Shown here piece by piece: positions 9,528-18,168 of a stretch of 64,000 nucleotides of DNA. Numbering within the stretch: the first letter of the stretch is position 1; the number at the start of each line of letters is the position of its first letter. Source of the DNA: Hyphomonadaceae bacterium ML37 (GTDB lineage Bacteria > Pseudomonadota > Alphaproteobacteria > Caulobacterales > Maricaulaceae); the NCBI GenBank assembly GCA_027627685.1, contig CP091241.1, positions 1 to 64,000 on the forward strand. Reading direction: 5' to 3'. Both the position numbers and the translations under genes were made by a program. The notes under the pieces were generated by a model. The model saw only the letters and a program-made list of their open reading frames with translations. It ran no database searches and was not told the DNA's origin.

Positions 9528-10362
9528 GTTCTGTACCCATAAACGGGATTCCCAAATCAGCTGGGTCGTGATTCAAGCTCCTTGAAGGGAGTTTGGTCAT
9601 GGCCCGATTTGATTTGAGTGATGCGGAGTGGTCGATCATCGCGCCGCTCCTGCCGAACAAGCCGCGCGGTGTGCCGCGCACGGACGACCGGCGTGTGCTG
9701 AACGGGATTTTCTATATATTGCGGACGGGATCGCCCTGGCGCGATCTGCCGGAGCGCTACGGCCCGTACACGACGGTCTACAACCGCTTCAACCGGTGGG
9801 CCAAGGCGGGGGTATGGGTGAGTGTTTTCAATGCTCTGGCCGACCAGTCTCCAGAGTCGATGACCTTTATCGACAGCTCCATCATCCGCGCCCACCAGCA
9901 CGCCGCAGGCGGAAAAAAGGGGGTCCGGATCACGCCATCGGTCTCTCTCGCGGGGGACTGAGCACCAAGATCCACGCCATCGTGGACGATCAGGGTCTGC
10001 CCATCCGCCTGGCCCTGTCTCAAGGCCAGGCTGGTGACAAGAGCGCCGGCGCCGAGCTGATATCCACCCTGCGCCGCGCCCGCCATGTGGTGGCCGACCG
10101 CGGCTACGACGCCCGCGCCCTTGTGGAGCAGATCGAAGCCATGGGCGCCACAGCTCACATCCCGACCCAGAAAAACTGCAAGGTCCAGCGATCGGTCGCG
10201 CCGCACATCTATCGCCAACGCAATCTCGTCGAGCGCTACTTCTGCAAACTCAAGCACTTCAGACGATGCGCCACACGATTCGAAAAGCTGGCCAGAAACT
10301 TCCTGGCCGCCATCGCACTCGCATCAGCAAGACTCTGGATCAGAGCTTATGAGTCCACGACC
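9527..10362 (+). mobile_element. IS5-family (IS427-like) insertion sequence, complete
   Basis: This is an element of about 836 bp bounded by imperfect inverted repeats. The left end reads GGTTCTGTACCCATAA and the right end, on the other strand, GGTCGTGGACTCATAA. The flanks are CTAG on both sides, which fits a TA duplication within the YTAR target of the IS427 group. It holds a single transposase gene read through a -1 frameshift. Insertion is at the last codon of the ABC transporter and damages nothing. Confidence 0.85.
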
Positions 10363-10365
10363 TAG
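9599..10365 (+). CDS. IS5-family transposase, two frames joined by -1 frameshift
   Basis: The first frame (9599-9961) encodes the DUF4096/N-terminal half beginning MARFDLSDAEWSIIAPLLP and including TFIDSSIIRAHQHAAGGKKG. The second frame, ending at 10365, encodes the DDE half (RGGLSTKIHAIVDD, VVADRGYDARALVE, RQRNLVERYFCKLKHFR). They join at the slippery heptamer A-AAA-AAG (9913-9919). After a one-base backward slip the protein reads on as GGPDHAIGLSRGGL, which matches normal IS5 transposases. The catalytic residues (D in FIDSS, D in VADRGYD, E in LVERYF) are all present. The stop TAG uses the target TA just outside the element. Confidence 0.85.
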
Positions 10366-10382
10366 ACGGTTCGCGGCGCGCG

Positions 10383-11795
10383 TCAGGCCGTGCGGCGGCG
10401 CGCCGCGAACAGGATGATGAGCGGCGGGATCCACGGGATCAGCCGCTCATACAGCCCGCCCGGCCCCTGACCGGTCTGGTTGAAGAAGACGGTGAGGCCG
10501 AAGCCTGCGAGCATGGCCGCGATCACCGCCGCCGCGCCGGGACGCCAGACAAACACCCGCGCCAGAATGATCGGACCGAAGGCCGCGCCCAGCGCATTCC
10601 AGGCAAACAGCACCCGGCTGAAAATGTCTGACGGCGCCGCCAGGGTGAGCACCACCGCCGCCGCGCACAGCGCCGCCATCACCAGGCGCGCGATCAGCAC
10701 TTCGCGGCCGGGGAAGATGCGCGCCACCCGCGCGTCGTGGGAGATCGCGGCCGCCGAACTCAAAAGCACTGAATCCACCGTGCTCATCACGGCTGACAGC
10801 AGCGCCGCCAGCACCACGCCCGCCATGACGGGGGGAAACAGGGTGGCGACGGCGGCGAACAGGAGCTGTTCATGCTCGCCGGGGCCAAGCCCCAGCGCCA
10901 GCGTGCGGCCCGCGAGGCCCAGCACCGCCATGCCGGTGAACACCATGACCGCCCAGCTGATCGAGATGAGAAACGCGCGCCGGCGCGCCACATCGTCCTT
11001 CACGGCCATTACCCGCGCGGCCAGTTGCGGCTGGCCCGCCGTGCCCAGGCCAATGCTGGACAGGCCGAGGACAAAACCCGCAGCGATCATGCCGGCGCGC
11101 CCGCCAAACGCATCGAGATGGCCCGGGTGGTCGGCGGCCAAAGCCGCAAACACCGCCTCAGGTCCACCGGCTGCGATCACAGCGGCCACGGGTGCTATGA
11201 CGGCGATGAAGGCCATCACCAGGCCCTGAAGCATGTCCGTCACGGAAATCGCCCAGAAGCCGCCCAGAAGTGAGTAGATCAGCACCACGCCCGTGCCCAG
11301 CAGCACCGATTCGGCCACGCCCAACCCGAAATAACTCTGCATGGCCGTGCCGGCGGCCTGTAATTGCGCGGCGACGTAGAAGATGAAGCAAAACACGACC
11401 AGCGCAGCGGATATCAGCCCGATGAGGCGCTTGCCCGCCGCGCCTGCGTCGCCCGACAGGTAATCCGCCATGGTGATATGGCCGCGTTCGGCCGCTTCGC
11501 GCCGCATGGAGCGCCCCATGACGATCCATAACAGAGCATAGCCCGCCCAGACGCCCGGCAGGGTCCACAGCGCGCTCACCCCGGCCAGGAACACAAACCC
11601 TGAAAAGCCCAAGAGCACCCAGGCCGAGGACGAGGTCGCCGCATAGGACAGACCCGCCACCCACGGCCCCAGCGTGCGCCCGCCAATGAGATAGTCGGCT
11701 TCCGTGCCCGTGCGCCGGCTGGCCCATACCCCGATGGCGATGAGCAGGCCCTTGTAGACGATCAGGGTCGTCAGGATGATGGCGGCGTTGGACAC
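10383..11795 (-). CDS. Sodium:solute symporter (SSS family, PutP-like)
   Basis: I choose the GTG at 11795 (protein MSNAAIILTTLIVYKG, 470 residues), because GGGAGGG lies eight bases upstream; the longer frame to 11864 adds an unlikely basic head. The protein is almost entirely hydrophobic with about 13 helices. It has the SSS signatures YLIGGRTLGPWVAGLSYAATSSSAW and the later GTAGQPQLAARVMAVKD. These transporters couple Na+ entry to uptake of proline or other solutes; the substrate cannot be read from sequence. It ends 18 bases past the IS5 element, so its 3' flank was reshaped by that insertion. Confidence 0.85.
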   Translation of the reverse strand: MSNAAIILTTLIVYKGLLIAIGVWASRRTGTEADYLIGGRTLGPWVAGLSYAATSSSAWVLLGFSGFVFLAGVSALWTLPGVWAGYALLWIVMGRSMRREAAERGHITMADYLSGDAGAAGKRLIGLISAALVVFCFIFYVAAQLQAAGTAMQSYFGLGVAESVLLGTGVVLIYSLLGGFWAISVTDMLQGLVMAFIAVIAPVAAVIAAGGPEAVFAALAADHPGHLDAFGGRAGMIAAGFVLGLSSIGLGTAGQPQLAARVMAVKDDVARRRAFLISISWAVMVFTGMAVLGLAGRTLALGLGPGEHEQLLFAAVATLFPPVMAGVVLAALLSAVMSTVDSVLLSSAAAISHDARVARIFPGREVLIARLVMAALCAAAVVLTLAAPSDIFSRVLFAWNALGAAFGPIILARVFVWRPGAAAVIAAMLAGFGLTVFFNQTGQGPGGLYERLIPWIPPLIILFAARRRTA

Positions 11796-11961
11796 AGGCA
11801 AAGCCCTCCCCGGAGTGCCCCGCCAATAAGCCCCGTCCCCGCCACGTCTGGCAAGGCGTGCCACGCCGCTTGCGCAGGCGCGCGCCGTGATCTTAAGAAG
11901 CCGTGATCCTGGACCCGGTGTTCACCGCCGGGACGCGGGTGGCGTTGGGGAGGCGCGGCGC

Positions 11962-12903
11962 ATGACAGATCAGGCCGCCCGGCCCGAGACCTCGCTGACC
12001 GGCGTGCTGGCGCTGGCTGCGGCCGCCTGCGTCATTGGTTTTGCGGCGATCTTCGTGAAGCTGTCCGAGCTCGGCCCCCAGGCCATCGCGTTCTGGCGGC
12101 TGGCCTTCGCCATTCCGGTGCTGGGCGTCTGGCTCCTGATCGAGCAGCGCCGCCGCCGCACCGCCGCACAGACCCCGTCCACGTCGCCCGCGCGTCTCTG
12201 GCGCATCCTGGTGCTGGCGGGCGTGTTCTTTACTGGCGATCTCGCCTTCTGGCATGCGGGGATCAAGATCACGACGGCGGCAAACGCCACGCTGCTGGCC
12301 AATCTGACGCCGATTCTGGTGGCGCTGGCGGCCTGGGCCCTGTTCAAGGAGCGCATCACGTTTCGCTTCGTGATCGCCGCCGCCGTGGCGCTGGGCGGCG
12401 CGGTGCTGTTGAGCGCTGCGAATGTCCGCTTCGCGCCCGAACGCCTGACCGGCGACATCCTCTCGGCGCTGACGGCATTCTGGTATGCCGCCTATCTGCT
12501 GGCGGTGCGCGCTGCGCGCCTTCAGGGCGCCGGGACCGCCGCGGTGATGTTCTGGTCGACGCTCACCGCCGCGCCGCTCTCGCTCGCCATCGCGCTATTG
12601 GCCGGGGAGCGCCTGCTCCCCGAAACCCTGACGGGCTGGGCGCCCTTGATCGCGCTGGGCGTGGTGGTCCACGCGCTGGGACAGGGCGGGATCGCCTTCG
12701 GACTTGGCCGCACGCCTGCGGCGCTCGCGTCGCTGATTATTCTGGTGCAGCCGGTCGTGGCCGCAGCCGCAGGCTGGATCCTGTTCGGTGAAGCCTTTGT
12801 GACGCTGCAATGGTTCGGCGCCGGGCTGGTGCTGGCCGGGATTTATATCGCCCAGCGCACCGGGCCGCGCCTGCCGGCCCCGCCGCGCCTCAGGCGCCGC
12901 TAG
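11962..12903 (+). CDS. EamA/DMT-family transporter
   Basis: The start is the ATG at 11962 behind GGGGAGG, giving 313 residues. Ten hydrophobic helices form two EamA repeats: the first holds FVKLSELGPQAIAFWRLAFA, the second the matching ALASLIILVQPVVAAAAGWILFGE. Members of the drug/metabolite transporter superfamily export metabolites or amino acids; the substrate is unknown. It is divergent from the SSS symporter and its 3' end overlaps the TetR gene by 14 bases on the opposite strand. Confidence 0.85.
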   Translation: MTDQAARPETSLTGVLALAAAACVIGFAAIFVKLSELGPQAIAFWRLAFAIPVLGVWLLIEQRRRRTAAQTPSTSPARLWRILVLAGVFFTGDLAFWHAGIKITTAANATLLANLTPILVALAAWALFKERITFRFVIAAAVALGGAVLLSAANVRFAPERLTGDILSALTAFWYAAYLLAVRAARLQGAGTAAVMFWSTLTAAPLSLAIALLAGERLLPETLTGWAPLIALGVVVHALGQGGIAFGLGRTPAALASLIILVQPVVAAAAGWILFGEAFVTLQWFGAGLVLAGIYIAQRTGPRLPAPPRLRRR

Positions 12904-13522
12904 CGTCCGCCGCCATGCCGTGGACCAGAAGCGCCAGGCGGGCGCTCAGCGCGGTGTGCGTATCCTCGCCATCGGCGCGGCGGCACTCGCGCAGCGACCC
13001 CATGAACAGGTCCACGATGGCGCCGAAGGCCGCGCGCTGATCGAGATCGCGGCGAAATTCGCCCGCCTCGATGCCCGCCGCCAACACCCGCCTGATGGGC
13101 TCCCAGGCGAAATCCATCGAATCAAACGCACGCTGATAGGGTTCGTCCTGGACCAGCCAGCTGTGTCCGATCGCGGCAGACACCAGCTCGATCTGGCGAA
13201 TATGCGCATCCATCATCAGTTGCAGGAGCGCGGCCAGGCGGTCGCCGGCCCGGCCCGACAGGGCTGATTCCAGATTGCCCAGCGTCTCCGCCACACCTTC
13301 ATAGTGACCGCGCATGATCGCCATAAGCAGCGCCGCCTTGGACGGCTCGGCGTTCAGCACCGTGCCCGCAGACACATGGGCGCGGTCGGCGATCATCTTG
13401 ATGGTTGCGCCCTGATAGCCTTCAGACAGGAAGACTTCGCGCGCCGCCTCCAGCACAACAGCGCGTGTGGCCTCGCGGCGAACGTCGCGCCGCGTGCTTC
13501 GCCTGGCTATAGTGTCCCGCAT
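12890..13522 (-). CDS. TetR/AcrR-family transcriptional regulator
   Basis: The 210-residue protein has a TetR helix-turn-helix at residues about 17-65: RAVVLEAAREVFLSEGYQGATIKMIADRAHVSAGTVLNAEPSKAALL. The rest is the helical ligand/dimer domain. The end of the HTH reads TVLNAEPSK where most TetR proteins have an aromatic-rich T-YYHF-sK segment, a small deviation. The ligand and targets are unknown. It converges on the EamA gene, and the HIG1-type gene starts divergently downstream of 13700. Confidence 0.85.
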   Translation of the reverse strand: MRDTIARRSTRRDVRREATRAVVLEAAREVFLSEGYQGATIKMIADRAHVSAGTVLNAEPSKAALLMAIMRGHYEGVAETLGNLESALSGRAGDRLAALLQLMMDAHIRQIELVSAAIGHSWLVQDEPYQRAFDSMDFAWEPIRRVLAAGIEAGEFRRDLDQRAAFGAIVDLFMGSLRECRRADGEDTHTALSARLALLVHGMAADASGA

Positions 13523-13701
13523 TCAGTCAGCCCGCCCATGATCAGTGTCTAGCATCCCCCCGGCTGCAGTGCGCGCGGCTGATATACAGCTTTGCGGTGC
13601 AATGCAAGCGCTACCGTTGAACGCCGAGCCTGGTTCACGCGTCAATATGGCCCCCGGCGCAGCCATTGCCACGCAAGCGCCAAGCGCTTATCTGCACACA
13701 A

Positions 13702-13908
13702 ATGACAACGCTCCTGGATATAATCGTATATGGTGCAATGGCGGCTGTGTTCGTCATTCTGGCGGCGGGCATCTACGCCCTGTTCCGGGGCGGCGAGTTC
13801 GGACGCACCTGGTCGAACAAGCTGATGCGCGCGCGGGTCCTGTTCCAGTTCATCGCCATTCTGGCCGTGATCGGCGCCGTCTGGGCCAAGCAGCAGTTTG
13901 GCGGCTAG
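13702..13908 (+). CDS. Twin-transmembrane HIG1-domain protein
   Basis: This is a 68-residue protein starting at the ATG at 13702 (MTTLLDIIVYGAM). It consists of two transmembrane helices separated by a short polar loop with the HIG1 motif: FGRTWSNKLMRARVLFQF, i.e. S-N-x-M-x-x-R-V-x-x-Q. Related mitochondrial proteins (Rcf1) attach to cytochrome oxidase; in alphaproteobacteria the role is presumed respiratory. The annotated start has no clear ribosome-binding site; an upstream ATG at 13666 would add twelve residues. It ends with a 4-base convergent overlap with the serine hydrolase gene. Confidence 0.75.
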   Translation: MTTLLDIIVYGAMAAVFVILAAGIYALFRGGEFGRTWSNKLMRARVLFQFIAILAVIGAVWAKQQFGG

Positions 13909-14957
13909 TCCCGCTCCAGCGCCGCGCGCACCGGGCCTGACACCCGGTCCAGCCGCCCGTCATTGACGCCCGCGGCGGCCGCCCAGCCCTCGCCCGGGTG
14001 CACCACCATGCTGACCAGCCACATCGTGTTCGAGCCTGAATGGGACAGCGCCCCGTCCGCCCGCACGCCCCAGCCCAGCGCGTAATCGCCCACGGGCGCA
14101 TGCAGCCGCGCAAAACTCTCCGTGGTCAGATAGCCGGTATCCTCACCCGCCGCGCCGCGTCTGTGAAGGTCGAGGAAGGCCATGAGATCGGCCGCACTCA
14201 TGTGGGCCCGGCCCGCGGAGTTCATGGCCGGTGGATTATCGGCGCCGGCGCCCGGCTCCGCCGCTGACAGGCCGAACAGGCCGCCCCGATGGCCGCGTGG
14301 CTGGTCGGCGGCCCCGGCCTCTCCGGGCGGACCCCAGCCGGCGCTGGTCATGCCAAGCGGCCCGAACACCTCACGCGTCATCAGCGCTTCATAACTCTCC
14401 CCTGCCGCCGTCTCCAGCATCAGGGCCGCGACCACATAACCCGCGTTCGAATAGAGAAAATCGCCGCGCTCGCCGCCCGGGGCGGAAACCACCGAGCGCG
14501 CATAGACCAGCCGGTCCGCCGCTGCGCCCCGGTCTGCATCGGCGCCGGCGAGCCTCATAGACGTCAGCATCCCGGCATTCGCCGCCAATCCTGAGCGATG
14601 GGACAGGAGGCTGGCGAGATCCGCGCCAGCCAGATCTGCATGGATGTCCAACTCCAGCGCGCCCAGCACCTCCGCGATCGTGCTGTCCCAGCCGATCACG
14701 CCCTGCTCCACCAGCCGCGCCGCCAAAGTCGCCGTCATCGCCTTGGTGTTGGAGCCCATATGCCACAGATCGTCCGGCGTAACCGCCACCGCCCCGCCAT
14801 GCACCCGCACGCCGGCCACGCCGGCCCGGACACCGTCGGCATCCATCATGGCGACCATGGCGCCGGGCGAGCCTGTCGCCTCCAGCAGGGACTGGGCGCG
14901 GGCATCCACGTCCTGAGGCGCCTGAAGAAGCGCGGCGGCGATGAGCATGGCGAGCAT
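13905..14957 (-). CDS. Serine hydrolase, beta-lactamase family (class C / PBP-like)
   Basis: The 350-residue protein has a short N-terminal hydrophobic stretch (MLAMLIAAALLQAP) that may be a signal peptide. It carries the serine beta-lactamase-type catalytic set: SNTK (Ser69, Lys72), YSN (Tyr169-Asn171) and HSG near residue 312, in place of KTG. This combination is typical of the Pfam Beta-lactamase family esterases, D-aminopeptidases and low-activity penicillin-binding proteins rather than true AmpC. The substrate is unknown. It is a single gene, divergent from the adenosyltransferase. Confidence 0.82.
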   Translation of the reverse strand: MLAMLIAAALLQAPQDVDARAQSLLEATGSPGAMVAMMDADGVRAGVAGVRVHGGAVAVTPDDLWHMGSNTKAMTATLAARLVEQGVIGWDSTIAEVLGALELDIHADLAGADLASLLSHRSGLAANAGMLTSMRLAGADADRGAAADRLVYARSVVSAPGGERGDFLYSNAGYVVAALMLETAAGESYEALMTREVFGPLGMTSAGWGPPGEAGAADQPRGHRGGLFGLSAAEPGAGADNPPAMNSAGRAHMSAADLMAFLDLHRRGAAGEDTGYLTTESFARLHAPVGDYALGWGVRADGALSHSGSNTMWLVSMVVHPGEGWAAAAGVNDGRLDRVSGPVRAALERD

Positions 14958-15047
14958 GGATGTCTCCTTTCGCTAAAGCGCGGGCCATCATTGAATCCGC
15001 CGCCCAATGGCGCAAGTGTGGTCCCAGCGATCCAAAGGAGGCCTGCC

Positions 15048-15623
15048 ATGGTGCAGCTGACCACGATCTATACCCGCACCGGCGATGAAGGCCGCACGCG
15101 GCTGGGCGATATGAGCGAAGCCGACAAGCACGATCCGCGCGTGGAGGCTTATGGCACCGTGGACGAGGCCAACGCCGCCATCGGACTGGCAGTGGCCGCG
15201 CTGAAACCGGAAGACCCGCTGCACGCCGAGCTGACGCGCATCCAGAACGATCTGTTCGATCTGGGCGCCGATCTGTGCGTGCCCGAAAGCGAAGAGCCGC
15301 GCAGCTGGACGCCGCTGCGCATGAAACCCGAACAGACGGTGCGGCTGGAGGGCGTCATCGACGGCTTCAACGCTAGGCTCAATGCGCTGGACAGCTTCAT
15401 CCTGCCGGGCGGCAGCGAAGCCTCGGCGCGCCTGCATCTGGCCCGCACCATCACCCGGCGCGCCGAGCGGTGTGTGACGGCGCTGATGGCGGCAGGCGGC
15501 ACGGTCAGTCCGGCTGTGATCACCTATCTCAACCGGTTGTCGGATCTGTTGTTTGTCGCCGCCCGCATCGTCAATGACGAGGGACGGGCGGATGTGAAAT
15601 GGGTGCCGGGCAAGGCGCCGTAG
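15048..15623 (+). CDS. Cob(I)yrinic acid a,c-diamide adenosyltransferase (PduO type)
   Basis: The start is the ATG at 15048 with AAAGGAGG 7 bases upstream, giving 191 residues; the longer open frame upstream is not coding. The N-terminal TRTGDEGRTRLGD ATP-binding motif, the VEAYGTVDEANAAIGLA segment and the ARTITRRAERCV motif define the PduO/MMAB family. The enzyme transfers adenosyl from ATP to cob(I)alamin to make coenzyme B12. No other cobalamin genes are nearby, so it may serve salvage for a B12-dependent enzyme elsewhere. Confidence 0.9.
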   Translation: MVQLTTIYTRTGDEGRTRLGDMSEADKHDPRVEAYGTVDEANAAIGLAVAALKPEDPLHAELTRIQNDLFDLGADLCVPESEEPRSWTPLRMKPEQTVRLEGVIDGFNARLNALDSFILPGGSEASARLHLARTITRRAERCVTALMAAGGTVSPAVITYLNRLSDLLFVAARIVNDEGRADVKWVPGKAP

Positions 15624-15634
15624 GCAGACCCGGA

Positions 15635-16054
15635 TCAGGCGCCGGACGCCGGCCCGGCCGGGGCGCCCTTGCCCGCACTGCGGCACGCCCGGACCGCAAA
15701 CACGAGGGTGACAGCGAGGGCGGCGCCCACCACGGTCATCGAGGCGATGGCCGCAATGCTCACAGGCGCGAACGCCCAGATGGCTGCGTGGGCGAGACCG
15801 GCCAGGGTCAGGGCCCAGCCGCCTATGCGCCGGGCGGTCTGCATCCGCCCCTCAGCCTGCGGCGACATACGGCGTGTTGCGATCCGCTTGGGCATCATAT
15901 TGGCGAAACCGGCCAGCCCCAGGCCGATGATAACCTGAACGGCGCGCTGGGCTGTGTCGGCGCCCAGCAGACCAGCGGACTCAGCCATTTTCAGGCCGGC
16001 GGCGATGGCCAGGAACGCGACGGCGAGGGCGATGGCGGGGAGCAAGCGGGTCAT
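15635..16054 (-). CDS. Small membrane protein paired with SdpR-like repressor
   Basis: The 139-residue protein has four predicted helices (MTRLLPAIALAVAFLAIAAG; AVQVIIGLGLAGFANMMP; GGWALTLAGLAHAAIWAFA; IAAIASMTVVGAALAVTLVF) and no known domain that I recognise. Its start overlaps the stop of the ArsR-type gene (ATGA, 16051-16054), so the two are translationally coupled. In Bacillus an SdpR repressor is paired with the SdpI immunity membrane protein; this protein sits in the same arrangement but I cannot show homology to SdpI. Function unknown. Confidence 0.65.
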   Translation of the reverse strand: MTRLLPAIALAVAFLAIAAGLKMAESAGLLGADTAQRAVQVIIGLGLAGFANMMPKRIATRRMSPQAEGRMQTARRIGGWALTLAGLAHAAIWAFAPVSIAAIASMTVVGAALAVTLVFAVRACRSAGKGAPAGPASGA

Positions 16055-16362
16055 GATTGAGGTCCTTCCTCGGGAGAGCGGGCGCTATCAGGTGCGGCGG
16101 CGGGGCCGATGCCGAATGTCTGGGCGAAGCCCAGCAGCGCATCTTCGAGCACAGACAGCTTCAGCCGGTAGGTGATGGTTGCGCCCTGCTTGTCCGCCTC
16201 GATGAGGCCGGCCTCCTTGAGCACGTTGAAATGCGCCGACATGGTGGGCTTCGACACGGTGAAATGGCCGCTCAGCTCCCCCGCCGTCATCGGGCAGCGG
16301 CGCAGCAATTCCAGCACCTTGCGGCGCGTGGGATCAGAGAGAGCTTTGAATACGCGGTTCAT
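16051..16362 (-). CDS. ArsR-family autorepressor (SdpR type)
   Basis: The 103-residue winged-helix protein reads MNRVFKALSDPTRRKVLELLRRCPMTAGELSGHF, then the recognition helix SKPTMSAHFNVLKEAGLIEADKQG. There are no metal-binding cysteines, so it is not an arsenic/metal sensor. The sequence is closest in pattern to SdpR autorepressors. It leads a two-gene operon with the membrane protein and probably represses its own promoter in the AT-rich stretch 16363-16400 (TTGTTATTTAGCTAATTATCG), which contains TAGCTA. Confidence 0.82.
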   Translation of the reverse strand: MNRVFKALSDPTRRKVLELLRRCPMTAGELSGHFTVSKPTMSAHFNVLKEAGLIEADKQGATITYRLKLSVLEDALLGFAQTFGIGPAAAPDSARSPEEGPQS

Positions 16363-16533
16363 AATTGTTATTTAGCTAATTATCGAAATATGTCAAGCGG
16401 CGTTTCCGCACCGGAAAGACAGGTTTTCGCGCCGCCCCTCTGGCGCCCGCCCTGTTGCGCCCATATCTCCTGAGGCGTGCGGCGCATGGCCGCATTGGTC
16501 CGTGTGATCATTCGCAGAGCAAAGGGACGTCCC

Positions 16534-17142
16534 ATGAAGACCGCCTATGCAGCCGCCTCATTGGCAGCCTTCCTCCTCGCCCCGGCCCTGTCCGCCGAGG
16601 CGTTCGCCGAACCGCAAGAGTATGCGTTCGACAAGAGCCACACCACGATCCGTGCGACCTGGGACCACCTGGGCCTGTCGCGCCAGTCGCTCCATTTCAC
16701 CGACTACGAGGGCGTGCTGATCCTCGATTTCGAAGCGCCGGAAAACTCCACCGTCGACGTGACGTTCAATCTTGATGGCGGGTTCTGGGTGGGCGCCGAT
16801 CAGGACCGCTTTGTCGGCCACCTCAGCTCGCCTGACCTGTTCAACATCGCCGAGCACGCCACGGCGCGCTTCGTGGGCACCGGATTTGAAACCGAGGACG
16901 GCGAAACCGGCGTGATGACCGGCGACCTCACCCTGCTGGGCCAGACCGGGCCGGTGACGCTGGACGTCACGCTGAACCGGCGCGGACCGCACCCGATGAG
17001 CGGGCGTGAAGTCGCCGGCTTCTCGGCCTCGGGCGTGATCCAGCGCTCCGACTGGGGCATGGGCTATGGCGTGCCCAACGTATCGGACGCGATCACTATC
17101 GAGATCGAGACCGAGCTGGCCCTGGTCACCGACGAAGAATAA
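16534..17142 (+). CDS. YceI-family periplasmic lipid-binding-like protein
   Basis: The start is the ATG at 16534 behind AAAGGGACG, giving 202 residues with a signal peptide (MKTAYAAASLAAFLLAPALS AEAFA). The mature part is a YceI lipocalin-like barrel: YAFDKSHTTIRATWDHLGLSRQ, then DLFNIAEHATARFVGTG and the closing FSASGVIQRSDWGMGYGVP. YceI proteins bind polyisoprenoid chains in a periplasmic barrel; the physiological role varies. It is a single gene followed by a strong terminator. Confidence 0.9.
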   Translation: MKTAYAAASLAAFLLAPALSAEAFAEPQEYAFDKSHTTIRATWDHLGLSRQSLHFTDYEGVLILDFEAPENSTVDVTFNLDGGFWVGADQDRFVGHLSSPDLFNIAEHATARFVGTGFETEDGETGVMTGDLTLLGQTGPVTLDVTLNRRGPHPMSGREVAGFSASGVIQRSDWGMGYGVPNVSDAITIEIETELALVTDEE

Positions 17143-17200
17143 GCTCTCTCCAACCGACCCTTGCGCCTGCCCCTCCCTGAGGCGGCGCATATCCTGGCCG

Positions 17201-17236
17201 GCCGGCGCTCCCCCGAGCGCCGGCCGCGCGCGTTTT
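17201..17236 (+). terminator. Rho-independent terminator after the YceI gene
   Basis: A perfect 10-bp GC stem (GCCGGCGCTC, loop CCCC, GAGCGCCGGC) is followed within nine bases by TTTT at 17233. It lies 60 bases past the YceI stop. Confidence 0.7.
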
Positions 17237-17421
17237 GGGTCTGGATAATCCGGCCTTTGAACGGCTTGCAGTATTTGTCCGGACATTTGCGCAGCGTACG
17301 TTGACATCCAAGGGTGGCGCGGGCAGGTTCCGCGCCTAGATTCCAGCGCTGACAGCGGCGCGCCGGTCGGGCGCCGCACCAGCGATCCAGACGTTCAACC
17401 AGAAAAGCACCGGAGCCGTTG

Positions 17422-18168
17422 ATGAAGATCCTCGTCCCCGTCAAACGGGTGGTCGACTATAACGTGAAGGTCCGCGTCAAGCCGGATCAGAGCGGGGTCG
17501 ATCTGGCCAATGTGAAGATGAGCATGAATCCGTTCTGCGAGATCGCCGTCGAAGAGGCGATCCGCATGAAGGAGAAGGGGCTGGCCGAGGAAATCGTCGC
17601 CGTCTCCATCGGCCCGGCCCAGGCGCAGGAGACCATCCGCACGGCACTGGCCATGGGCGCAGACCGCGGCATTCACGTCGCTGCGGACGGGATCGTCGAG
17701 CCGCTGGCTGTGGCCAAAATCCTCAAGGCCATCGTCGAGGAAGAGCAGCCCGGCCTGGTCATTCTGGGCAAGCAGGCGATTGACGACGACACCAACGCCA
17801 CCGGCCAGATGCTCGCCGCCCTGCTGGGCTGGCCGCAGGCCGCCTTCGCCTCCAAGGTGGAGAAGGATGGCGACGGGCTGAAAGTCACCCGCGAGATTGA
17901 TGGCGGTTTGCAGACCATCCATATCGCCCTGCCGGCCATCGTCACCACCGATCTGCGCCTCAACGAGCCGCGCTACGCCTCGCTGCCGAACATCATGAAG
18001 GCCAAGCGCAAGCCCATCGACGCCAAGACGCCGGACGATTACGGCGTCGACATCGCGCCGCGCCTTGAAGTGCTGAAAGTGGCCGAGCCGCCCAAGCGCC
18101 AGGCCGGCGTGAAAGTGGAGAGTGTCGCCGACCTGGTCTCCAAGCTGAAGAATGCGGGGGTGCTGTAA
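17422..18168 (+). CDS. etfB: Electron transfer flavoprotein beta subunit
   Basis: The 248-residue protein starts at the ATG at 17422 and opens [20 protein letters not shown], the usual ETF-beta/FixA start. It includes [18 protein letters not shown] and the AMP-binding region [20 protein letters not shown], and ends with the conserved long C-terminal arm ([19 protein letters not shown]). ETF takes electrons from acyl-CoA dehydrogenases and passes them to ETF-ubiquinone oxidoreductase. The stop overlaps the start of etfA by one base (TAATG). An acyl-CoA dehydrogenase is encoded at 42550-43725. Confidence 0.95.
   Translation: MKILVPVKRVVDYNVKVRVKPDQSGVDLANVKMSMNPFCEIAVEEAIRMKEKGLAEEIVAVSIGPAQAQETIRTALAMGADRGIHVAADGIVEPLAVAKILKAIVEEEQPGLVILGKQAIDDDTNATGQMLAALLGWPQAAFASKVEKDGDGLKVTREIDGGLQTIHIALPAIVTTDLRLNEPRYASLPNIMKAKRKPIDAKTPDDYGVDIAPRLEVLKVAEPPKRQAGVKVESVADLVSKLKNAGVL

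Noticed and set aside
14598-15047. Upstream extension of the adenosyltransferase frame
   Set aside because: Overlaps the serine hydrolase on the other strand. The true start at 15048 has AAAGGAGG and the family's N-terminal motif follows at once.
17300-17345. TTGACA...TAGATT as an etfB promoter
   Set aside because: The two boxes are about 30 bases apart, too far for a standard promoter, and no better pair was evident.
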